NCBI GenBank assembly: GCA_963556145.1
Contig: OY744465.1
Coordinates: 3,968,001 to 4,032,000, forward strand
Source of the DNA: Hygrocybe punicea
Taxonomy: Eukaryota; Basidiomycota; Agaricomycetes; Agaricales; Hygrophoraceae
DNA: 64,000 nt
Direction of reading: 5' to 3'
Position numbers and translations under genes: made by a program. Position 1 is the first letter of the stretch, and each line of letters opens with the position of its first letter. Of this stretch, positions 44,624 through 54,317 are shown piece after piece. The notes beneath the pieces were generated by a model. That model saw nothing but the letters and a program-made list of their open reading frames with translations. It did not search any database and was not told the origin of the DNA.

Positions 44624-46924
44624 TGGAACGGGGTTGGGGGCATCTTCGGGCCCGGTATGGTGCATTGGCGGGTGGATGGAGGTGGGATGGTCGAACGCGT
44701 GGACCGTGCCTGTCTGTGGTGGTGGGGAAAATTCAACAGCAAATGAAAAAAGACTTACCTGGTGACCGGGGGTGGGTGCACCACTCTCCTGGGCAGTTCT
44801 CTTGCTTTCTGCGTTTTTGTTGTGCGTGGTTGTTGCCATTGCCATTGCCGTTGCCGCTGCCATTGTCATTGTTGTTGCAGTTGTCGCTGTCATTGTCGTT
44901 GCGGTTGCTGCTGCTGCAGTTGCGGTTGATGTCGCTGGGGGTCATTTGGCCGTTGTCGTTGTCATTGTCATCGTTGTCGTTGGGGTGGTGGCATTGGTGG
45001 TGGTGGTGGTGTTGCCACTGCCATTGCTGCTGCTGCCGCTGCTGCCATCAATTCACTCCAACTCGCGTTGGAACACGAGGGAGGTTGTTGGGTGAAGTTG
45101 ACTGTGGGCGCCTTATTTATGTGGTCAAGGTGGGCCCTGTGGGGCTGTTCTATGTAAGAAAATGTCAGTAAAATATGAAATAAAGTCATTACTTACCGTG
45201 GTTGTTGAGTAACATTAGTGTTGAGTGGAAATTGAAGAGTTGCGCGTGTATGTTTAAGGTCACATGACCTAAGTTCACGCGACTGCATACAAAAAAATGT
45301 GAAAATTTGAGTATCTAAATGAGTATCTACATAGGTAAATATATATTATGGTTCGCGGTTTGAACCACGTTTGAACGCGGTTTGAACTGCATGTCAGTGC
45401 CAGAACTGCAAACTGAACCAGCGGTTCAGTTCAGCCAAAGGGCTGAGCCAGAACCGAAATTCTGGTTTGGTTCGCGGTTCAAACTGGGTTCGGATCGGTT
45501 CCGAACCAAACTTCAGCATCACTATTCTATGGTGTAGTTCTTGTTTTTGCCACCAGCAAAATGAAAGAGCAGCCATGGAAGGATGTCTGGTATGCAGCCT
45601 ACATCACCGACCTTGATAGCATCATCAAGTTCCATGTAGTTGAGTATGTCACGCAGGAACTGTGTCATTTGGTGCAGGAGGTCGTCTGGAGACTTCTTGG
45701 CAGCTATCTTCTGTAGTGCGCTCTTGGAGGCATAGTCGTTCATGATGCTGATGGCCATGCTGTGTAGTTCCTGCGGATTAAGTTGCCGTAAGTCTTTTAC
45801 ACCGTCTACCCCACCAATTTTACACCAGAGATCTCGGAAGTGTGCCTCAGCAATGTGATAGAGTCCATCCTGGAAATGATAATGAAAATTACCTTGTACG
45901 CTTGGGGCATGGAGTCCTTTCCATTTCAGAAGGTCGAAAGCATGCTGGAGCCCAAAGCCGCCATGTGTGCTGTAGTATTGATGGTGCAATGAATGTTCGA
46001 GAGCAACCAGCGCATGAAACCAGCCAAAGACAGCCTTGATGAAACTCAGTCATTCCAAAGAGTTTGGATCCATGCAACAGAACTTCTGCAGACCGCAGAT
46101 CTGCGAAACTGTGAGCTGGTCACCTACCCAGACTAGAACCCATTTCGTTCCTAGATCCTTGAGTTGGTCTCCAGATGTAAAGCCTAGTTGCCACCACCAT
46201 TCATCAAGGACCCAATCATTACCTTCATAAGAAGCCTCTTCAATGTGAACCGTGTACAGCATATATTGTGTGGTTATGTGTTCAGGGCCAATGGGAAGTG
46301 CATGACGAGGAGCAGGGGCTTTGAGACGTTCATCATCCTTGTGAGCGTATGTTTGGAAATTGAAGTCTGGAGAGTCAAGCAAGAAAGATAAGACTTGGAA
46401 GATTGCTTGCTGCCGAAGATGAGAGGCAGCATCTCGATCTAGCTTAAGCACATCTTTGTAGCTGATTGGAGTCTTGGCACCAAGTGCTCGTTGACGTTGA
46501 AATGCCTGGTAGTCAGGTCGTATACCAGCTGCCACTGGATCTTTGATGATGATGATCGTGGCAGCCATTCCACTATCAAAGTGACTTTGATTGTCCAGCC
46601 TTTGCTCGTAGACTCTGAACGGCAAGTTTATGTTGTCGTGAGTCCCAAACCAGCTGTACTTGTCAACATCGGCCAGCAGGTTGTTTCGGACATTCTCAGA
46701 CAACTGGTCAATGGCATCATAGGCCCACTTCTGGCTCATGGTGAGGCCCAGAGCGTGGAGGGTGTTGAAAGCCTTGGTTGTGAGGCCACAGCTCTTGAAG
46801 TAGATGGTGAGTAGCTTTGGAACCTTGCTGCGATGATGCAACTGAGAAAAGGAGCTCATAGAGACCATAGTGAGGACGACCTAGTATCATTCATACATTC
46901 AGTGATAGAAAGATTGATTTCAAG

Positions 46925-47551
46925 GTGTACGGCATCTGGACTTTTCGTTGTATTGCGGATGTCTTGCTTTGGTGTGTAGGGATCAGAAATTTTGTATCCA
47001 CAGATTACCCGTGCCATAGCCTACCCTTGCAAGGTGTGTGCAGGGCTGTTGTCACTGTTGATGTGTTGCTGGTGTTCAACACTGGTGATGCATGTTTCTA
47101 CACCTCAGGTGGGCCAGACACACATCAATCGACATGGCTGTCACCCTCACGAGGTGTGTGCGGAGCCTTGGATGAACAAAAATGGGAGTGCAAGGTACAC
47201 CCACACTCCTGTTGTCCTTCTTCTCCAGGTCTGGTGTGAAGGCAGCGGGGAGTTAGCCAACATCGATGTGGATGTGTTTGGAGCACATACCTTGGCCGGT
47301 AGGTGGGCACCCTCCTGGCCATTCTCCTTCTGTTGCGTTGATGTGGCTGTTGCATTCTTGTTGTTGTCGTGTTCTGGTGGTGGTGCCTGCTAAAGTAATT
47401 ACTTGTCACATACATGACCACTATTGCTATATCCAGCAATATCCATATCTGTGGACCCATGGATACAAAATTTCTGATCCGTACCTGTACTCACATGAGT
47501 ATGGATCAGCACGAATATGGATTTACCTGTATCCATGCCATAGCCTAACCA
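46925..47551. mobile_element. Palindrome-bearing hAT-like insertion, ends unclear
   Basis: TATCCA/TGGATA subterminal repeats, a right end reading CCATGCCATAGCCTA (inverse TAGGCTATGGCATGG, similar in style to the TAGGCAATG terminus at 3840) and one 52-bp palindrome mark a relative of the other hAT-like elements. A second GCCATAGCCTA lies at 47018-47028. No TSD was found. Confidence 0.45.
47103..47154. repeat. 52-bp tripartite palindrome, copy 11
   Basis: CCTCAGGT on the left, core CACATCAATCGACATG, right arm TCACGAGG. It is the most diverged full-length copy. Confidence 0.7.
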
Positions 47552-48606
47552 CAGCTGTCATGTCAACATCGAAATGAACTTTTTGCTGGGTGGGTTGACA
47601 AGCCGACACACTCCTCCAGATCTCACTTGCACATATGAAGTCTTGCTGGCATACATGGGGACACACCAACTGAACGCAATGCTTATGGGCGCAATACTGC
47701 ACATTAAGTTCCAGATATGATTTCAAAAGGCCTAACGCTACTACAGGCTGTCAAAATGTCTAATGAAAGTGGCAATGAATCAGTGGAGGACATAGTAGAG
47801 TATATAGATATAATAGGAGAGATGTAAAGATTAGTAGAATTACATGGCATAAAAAATCTCTGGCGGTACAATGTTCAGTGTCGGTTTCACAGGAGGGAGA
47901 TTTTCTTTGTGTACAGCTATAGTAACCCTCTGCCGGGATGGATGTAAAGTGCACTTGTCACAATTGCTCGCTGTGTAAACACAATGAATATGAAAAGTCA
48001 AAACAGCATGAGAAATACACGCACCAATGTATCCCTCCATTTTGCATGCTCCACATCTGTTACGCTGTTTTGGGGCTGCCATCTGTGTTGGATTACCAGG
48101 TATATTTTCAGGCAGTTGGATTCAATTTTGCAGTGGGGTGGAAGTCGTGAGCGGGGCAGTGACAGAGGGTGTAGAGAAAGTCTTCAACATTGCCAAGATT
48201 TCTTTGTGAAATTCACTGGCCCAGATCCACAGCATCTCCTGCGAGAGCTGCTCCAGCGTCTCAATTTTCCCATAATTGGCACAGTCAGTGATGTGTTAGA
48301 GAAAATTGTCTGTCATGACCAACCCTAGGCCCATGCTAAGAAGAGCTGGGTGACCAAACTTCACCTCTGTGGCATGTTTGCATAACACGTGCAGCGCTGT
48401 TGCAAGGGCTCAATCGCTTTCACCAGGTTGATACTCTTTGAGTTGTGATCAAGGAAGTGGCAGTCTGGGGTGTAGTCAAGAGGCTGTGGGAGCAAAATCC
48501 ATGAATACTTCAGGCAAACAGGCTTTGCAACAGACTGGGGGTGTGTTGTAAATGCAATGGGGACAACCAGAAGGAATGTCAGGACAGCACGCTTTTGATT
48601 GGATGC

Positions 48607-48769
48607 TGGAGAGGGGATCTCCGGACCTCAGGGGAAGAGCTCAGAGGGAGCCGTGGCTGAGAGGGGAAAGCTGAGGAAAACCCTTGGATGGATGACTAAG
48701 CTACTACAGGAAAGGGAATCTACTAGCTAAGGGTCTCTGGGGTCCTAGGGGCTAGCAGCACCTGCTGCA
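48607..48769 (-). repeat. 3' LTR, family 3 copy 2
   Basis: 163 bp, TGGAGAGGGG to CCTGCTGCA. Confidence 0.88.
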
Positions 48770-48822
48770 GGTACCCCCCTCCGACATGGTGTGTGCCCTT
48801 GCACACATCTCCTGCCTCTGAC

Positions 48823-50361
48823 TCATCCATATGCTCCACAAAACTCTACCCAATCATCCACTATCCTCACTATCATGGGGGCTAGCACGGGTCCAAAAAC
48901 CGGGTCGGGGTCGCCACGCAGAGGGTGCATCATCGCTGTGAGGACCTCCAGAAACGTCCTGTGGTTTGGGGCGAGGTCTAGGAGACTATAAAACCATGGG
49001 TTTCCTTCTGATCCCCATGCGAGTTCAGCGATCTGGTAGATGTGAGAAATATTGGATGGGAGAGCCTTGTTAAGGGCAAATGCGAAGCCGGTTTGAACTG
49101 GTTCATAGTGCTGGGGTGGTGGTTCCTCTTCTATCATTTGGGTACCAGCGTCTACAAGTCATGGGGGAGGTGGGACCGGTGGGGTAACTTTGGTGGGGGC
49201 TGGTTGGCAGGGGCGCTGTATGGCTGGGCTTGGGAAAGGGCAATGGGCGCGATGTTTGGGTAAAAGGCGACGATTGCAGTGGCGGGTGCTGCTCCACGGT
49301 CAAGCACCTGTGCATAAGTCTGAAAAATCACGATCATATATACTAAGCTGAGATATGAAAACGGGGGCTGATGGTAGCGCTTGGGGGGGTGGTATCTCAT
49401 GTGGAGGGGCACCGGGGTGCGTTTGCGACGCGTTTTGGGGTTTCATTGGGGTATGGGGCATCTGTGGGGCCACTTGCGGCGCGTTTTGGGGCGTGTAGGG
49501 GGCCTGGGGTGTCTCTGTTCGCGTTCGCGACACGTTTTGGGGCGTCTGTGGGGTACCTGGTGTCCGTGAGGCCATTCGCGACGTGTCTCGGGGCGCGTAA
49601 CAGGTATGGGGCGTCTGCGTTCGCATTGGCATGTCATTTTGGGGTGTGCTTGACGCGTTCTGGGGTGTCCCTGGTGGTGCAAATGAAGGCGGCGGCGTTT
49701 GGGCTGATATCGACGTGTTGGATGGCTGCGTTGGGTCTTGGGGCCATGGTCTGGCCGGTATCGACGCGTCAGGGATCGACGTTGGGACGCGGGGCATTTC
49801 TCGACGCGTGGGGGCTGGTGGAGATGTGGTGGCAGCAGCTGGGCTGGGTTGGGGCTTGTTTGGGCATGCGGCCGCTCGTGTTGGCTGTTTCTGGGTCGGA
49901 CACTGGGGCCATGGTCTGAGTGTTGGAGGTGAAGGTGGTAACATTGGGTGCAGCTGTGACGTGGCAGCTGTGTTGGGCATGATGGGCACGCGTGCGGACG
50001 GCGTTGGGGCCTGCGAGACGGTAGATGGGGTTGCCATTGACATTGTGGGGACTTGGGGCATGGTTGCGAGGGTGGGGGACGCAAACATTTTTGCATTCGT
50101 TGTTGGCCGTCCGTTTTCTGCCTGCGGTGAGTCCTGTGTTATCGTTTTGAGGTGCGTACCTTCTTCTGCGCAGCGAAGCACTTGTTGTGCCGTTTTTTCT
50201 TTCTGTTGCATCTTCTCCTTCATCTTTTTCTCCACGTGTCTCTCCTTTGTTTCGCGTTCATCCGCCAACCGTTTTTGCAGCTCGAGTATGCATGTGTCGC
50301 ATTCCACATGGAGCTCCTTCTCCGTCTTCCTGATTTTGTGGTTTCGTGTCTTGGGTGCCAT
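48823..50361 (-). pseudogene. Family-3 gag-like gene, copy 2
   Basis: Begins MAPKTRNHKIRKTEKEL at 50361. Residues 1-75 are basic and likely coiled coil (LQKRLADERETKERHVEK); then about 250 residues rich in Pro, Thr, Ala and Gln with TPQNAS repeats. A 43-nt GT-AG intron is likely at 49320-49362, joining PSAP to TYAQVLDRGAAPATA. The C-terminal domain (49137-48823) contains IAELAWGSEGNPWFYSLLDL and ends IVDDWVEFCGAYG. One frameshift and one TGA (near 49160) lie before it; copy 1 has CGA (Arg) at the TGA position. No family recognised; its place between LTRs suggests a structural protein. Confidence 0.6.
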
Positions 50362-50648
50362 GGTATAGTCGCGTAGCTAGAGCAAAATGTATAGACAAAA
50401 GAGCAGCAGGGGAACTGTGTAATTCAGGCGTGGGAAAAAGTTGAACCAAATTCTGGAAGCAGACAAAAGGTGAGAAATCAAGGATAAATGATATAAACGA
50501 GATGGGTGAGGGAAATGGTGCTGATTCAGTTGTGTTTTCGCACTTCGTTTGCGCATCCTGTCGAGTTCCTGGTGACTGGTGACAAGTGTTTTTCAGTGTT
50601 CGAAATGGCATGTTTTGAGCTCTTCGGGATCTGGTCCTACGGGTGCGT

Positions 50649-50671
50649 GGCTTGAATCTCTCTCATCACCA
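50649..50671 (-). promoter_or_regulatory. Putative tRNA primer-binding site, family 3 copy 2
   Basis: The same 23-nt tRNA-3'-end-like block as at 20029-20051, with one C-to-T change in the T-loop-like part (CTTGAATC). It ends in CCA 3 nt from the LTR at 50675. Confidence 0.65.
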
Positions 50672-50674
50672 CAT

Positions 50675-50837
50675 TGGAGAGGGGATCTCTGGACCTCAGG
50701 GGAAGAGCTCAGAGGGAGCCGCGGCTGGGAGGGGAAAGCTGAGGAAAACCCTTGGATGGATGACTAAGCTACTACAGGAAAGGGAATCTACTAGCTAAGG
50801 GTCTCCGGGGTCCTAGGGGCTAGCAGCACCTGCTGCA
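50675..50837 (-). repeat. 5' LTR, family 3 copy 2
   Basis: 163 bp; only a handful of transitions separate it from 48607-48769. Confidence 0.88.
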
Positions 50838-52170
50838 ACGCTTTATTTATGTCATGAAGCGACATTTTCTCAGGCTGGAGATGTCAAAGGACTCTGACTC
50901 ACCAAACCCAGCATTACCAAAATATGCCTTTACAGGCTTGTGGAAGCACTTCAAGTGGTGTCGCGTCTTGGCATTCACAAAATCATCCATCACCAGCTCA
51001 ATTTCCTTTGTCTTATTGCAATCTTAAGACAAAGTGAGGTATGAGTGTGACATAAGAAATAGTCTTTGAGCGAGTGACAGGTGTGACATGGAGTCAACAC
51101 TCTGTGTCCTGCTGTCATCATCATTGCGGCTCGTTTTCTTCACCCACCCACCACTCCCCTTCTCGCCCTGCCTCTTCCTGCACCTCAGAGTTCCTGACTG
51201 CTGCCTGGACAAATATGTTTCCTCCTGTGATCTGAACCCTGCAGGGTGGCCCATCCCACCCTCACTGCTCACATTGGTTCCTTCCCACAGACAGAACCAT
51301 CCTTCTCGGGGCCAGGAAGCCCTCTGGCTTTCACCCAACCCTCTCTTCACTCACTCTTTCCTTCTCCCAATTCTTACAAGTAGCTACATGCCTTGCACCT
51401 TCCTACCTCTCTTCTACCTTGCAATCTAAGCTTCACCATAACGGACTCTCAAAGACCTCTCACTGTGTGTGTCTCTGCTGGCATGCTGTTGTATACCTTC
51501 GCAAGTGTAGAAAGGTTGGCATTGAGGTCCTCTGGGTCATTTCCAGGTGCTGGAAGAGCTGCTGGCATGGCAACATTGGGCACTGATTGTGTTTGCCGAA
51601 ACCCTTTTGGTGCGTTCGGAGTTCTCAAGCCTTTCATTAGCCTTTCATTTTTTCTCCTCCAGCTGTGTGGCCTTCTGTGCAATATTTGCATTGAAATACT
51701 TGGGCTCCACAAGCAACATGGCCATGCCTGTTAATGTCAAGTCCTGAACTGCTTGCCCGAACCACTGCCAAAGCATACATAGGTCGCAGGTAACCTTCCA
51801 TTGGATTATAAGTCTAACATCTGGTACGTCCAGTCCCTGCCACTCAGTTAGACATAATTGCAGACTACAGAAGGTAAGCTCACCATGCCAAACAAGTCTG
51901 TTGCAAGGTAACCCCATGAATGTCCATCTTGCAGCTCTTCACATCTGTGTTCTCAGAACTGCACTGACATCTTGGAGTTAAACCACTTTATCAAGCCTCA
52001 CATCTCGATTGGCAAGCAATTTCACAAGAACTTTGCTGCACGCACTGATTCTGCAATCTTGTCAAAGAACATTAGGATTTTTGGCAGCTTCCAACCATCA
52101 GGGGGATTCTCTGGTATCAAAAATGCAAGGTCGAGAAAACTATTGGCTGGATGCACCATTTTGTGCATGG

Positions 52171-53081
52171 TGTAGAGACTCAATGTTCCCCTGAGTCCAG
52201 ATTGTCGATATATCACAAATCCGGATGAACCTGATGCCTCCAATCGACTTGCATTCGAACCCGACATAACCTGATGTGATGTGATGTGATGTGACCTGAC
52301 GTGACCAATGTAACCCAACACATGCCGCTTTGTCACAGCCACCTTTGGACCAAATCCGGCAGCCTCATAAGCCCCGGAGTTCCAATTATAGGAGATGGAT
52401 CTCATTGGACGTGATTCCCAACTTTGGACTTGCCTTATATATGCATCCCCTCGTCCTTTTGGAGATATGTAGGACATTTTAGATCTTTTTCATGGATATT
52501 TGTTTTCCCCTCCATTTTCCTGTCTTCATCACATCGCAACCCCCCTCTTTACATCCCCATTCCAACTTCTCTTTGTAGTTTTCCATCGGCTGAAATAGAC
52601 ATGTCCGAAAGTAGATTACTCACTCATGTACTACAAAAACGGTCCCCGATGACCGTACAAAAGAGATACCATTAGTCCCCATTTCCATATAGTCAGAATC
52701 TTGTTTTAATCCCTTCAAATGCTAGTCCTCGTAGACCCTTAGATTTTTATAATTCACTTCGTCATCTTTATCATTGTTCCCATTATTCATTCATTGTTTC
52801 TGACCTGACCCAACCTGACCCACTGTACCTGACATCGTCGGCATCATTGGGTTCATTATTATTCATTTGTTTTCAGTCCATTCATTGTCGGATTCCTTCT
52901 TATTTCATCCATTTTCAGTCTGGATTATCAATATTTGTCCATTTTCTTAGTTTATATGGTGGCTTTACATTCCATTCCTTTTACTATTATTCCCGACACT
53001 GACTTATCCACAGTCACTTCTATGCTGACACCCCTAGGTTAGGATCTATTGTTCTGAAGCCACCCCGAACCCGCATCTACA
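52171..53081 (+). repeat. Solo LTR, family 2, inside the helicase
   Basis: 911 bp, TGTAGAGACTC to ACCCGCATCTACA. The TSD is atgg (52167-52170) and acgg (53082-53085), one CpG-to-TpG apart. It is oriented opposite to the helicase gene. Confidence 0.88.
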
Positions 53082-54317
53082 ACGGTAAGCTGAATATTTG
53101 GCCAGTTGTTTGAGCGGTGCATAATGTATGCATTTTCCTTTCGTATCTGTAGGGTATCCATGACATCGCAAAGAACCAGGGTCAGGAATCTGGCTGATGT
53201 CACAACAAGGTGGACATGTTTCAGGAGAAGGTAGCATAGTCATTCAACCTGTCGATATTCTGGCCAGAATCCACCCCATTTGCTGATGCAGTTGGCTTCA
53301 TTGAAGGTAAGTGCAATAAGTCTACTGGTGAAAATGTGATTTTTCCATAGCGCTTCAAAACCTCCGCCTGGTTTCATTAATGTCTTGATGTTAGTCATGA
53401 TGGCACGGTATTTTAGGTTTGTGATGTCCTTGTAAATTTTTATTTCAGCACAGAGATGTGGTTCATTGATTGGTACTTACTCTGAAGTTGGCAGGTGTTG
53501 CAGTCTCTGCCATAATGGATATAGCAGGAATGCCTCGTTTGACGAGACTGGCAACATTGACAGTCCCAAGGAGATTAAGGGGTGTACAGACTATCTGGAT
53601 ACCTCCCTCCAAGGCTAACAGAGGCATCCAAAAGGTAAGTGTTTTTCCTGAACCTGTTGTGGCTGTAAGTATTACATCCTTGTCTTTCCCCAGGACGGCC
53701 TTTATGACAGAGCTTTGCCAGTGGCAAGGATTATGCCCCAAAGCCTTGATGGTTTTTTCCCTGAGTTTTTCAGGTGATAAGGGTATGCCTGGTGACATCA
53801 ACATCATTTTCTCTAGAGATAGGAATACGTATTTCTCGAAATCACTACATTAGGAGTCAACTGAATCTGTGGCTGACATTGTTTACTAATGTTATCTGCA
53901 AGCCTAGGGTCGAGAGGAATAACGGTGTTTAAATTTGCATTCTCACAGTCTCAATATATCGGAATTTTCCAACCGAAGCAGAAAGTTCCGGTTTTGGAAA
54001 GTCCGCGTGTCTGAGTCCAGTCCAAGTCCGCATAGCCCAATAATGCCAAACAAACACATCAAAACTTGTCAAACGACGCCGACATAGACCCCAGTGACGC
54101 CAACGACAACAACGCAGACCCTAGCGATACCATTCTGATATCACCGAAGTTTCGTACGTCTTTTTGTTACACTATTGCAACCCAGTGAGTAGTTCAAGTC
54201 TCAACTCATACCAGTCTGACTTCGTGAAATTCAGGCTCTCCTCACAATATGTTACTTGTCGCTCCTTTTCAATTTAGTGTCATCCTCTATCCGTTTTGGT
54301 GCCGAATACCGTCAATA

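Larger units (their letters stand above)
44243..45524. mobile_element. hAT-like non-autonomous element, GGTTCGG family, copy 2
   Basis: 1282 bp, inverted relative to copy 1. Terminus TAGTGTTGCCGAAGTTCGG on the left, and on the right AACTTCAGCATCACTA. A perfect 8-bp TSD ttctatgg lies at 44235-44242 and 45525-45532. It carries two 52-bp palindromes and (GTT/GTC)n runs, and no transposase. It lies inside the DUF6589 coding sequence. Confidence 0.9.
43630..46868 (-). pseudogene. DUF6589-type gene, split by a hAT-like element
   Basis: The minus-strand frame at 46868-46050 carries family-typical phrases (DNINLPFRVYEQRLDNQSHF, YTVHIEEASYEGNDWVLDEW, VWVGDQLTVSQICGLQKF). It continues at 45989-45533 (GFGLQHAFDLLKWKGLHAPS), is interrupted at the codon after KNYTIE by the 44243-45524 element, and resumes as ILDLIQGLQCEWPDDLK, then EHNVRDIK, ASIPCQCKVKDHVEDEI and KSHTSPEKEMDVRQLQ to the stop at 43630. 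The biochemical role of DUF6589 is not known. The N-terminal part upstream of 46868 is unclear. Apart from the insertion, probable introns and minor shifts, it is well preserved. Confidence 0.75.
48607..50837 (-). mobile_element. Non-autonomous LTR element, family 3, copy 2
   Basis: LTRs of 163 bp lie at 48607-48769 and 50675-50837, nearly identical. The TSD is atgc (48603-48606) and acgc (50838-50841), one CpG-to-TpG apart. The 2.23-kb element carries one gag-like gene on the minus strand and a tRNA-like primer-binding site at 50649-50671. No protease, RT or integrase is present. Unlike copy 1 it has no internal insertion, so it shows the full structure. Confidence 0.88.
47840..53807 (-). 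pseudogene. RecQ-like helicase, split by two retroelement insertions
   Basis: Minus strand, three segments. The N-terminal part (53807-53086) has VILTATTGSGKTLTFWMPLL (intact Walker A), then a decayed DEAH box (TFNEANCISKWGG) and NAYIMHRSNNWPNIQLTV. The middle (52166-50842) has LIPENPPDGWKLPKILMFF, DVPDVRLIIQWK, a decayed motif VI (WQWFGQAVQDLTLTGMAMLL) and EIELVMDDFVNAKTR. The C-terminal part (48602-47840) has a Cys cluster and YGKIETLEQLSQEMLW. A solo LTR (52171-53081) and a family-3 element (48607-50837) interrupt it, and several stops add to the decay. The second insertion lies in the Cys-rich C-terminal region. It is more decayed than the copy at 41264. Confidence 0.75.
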
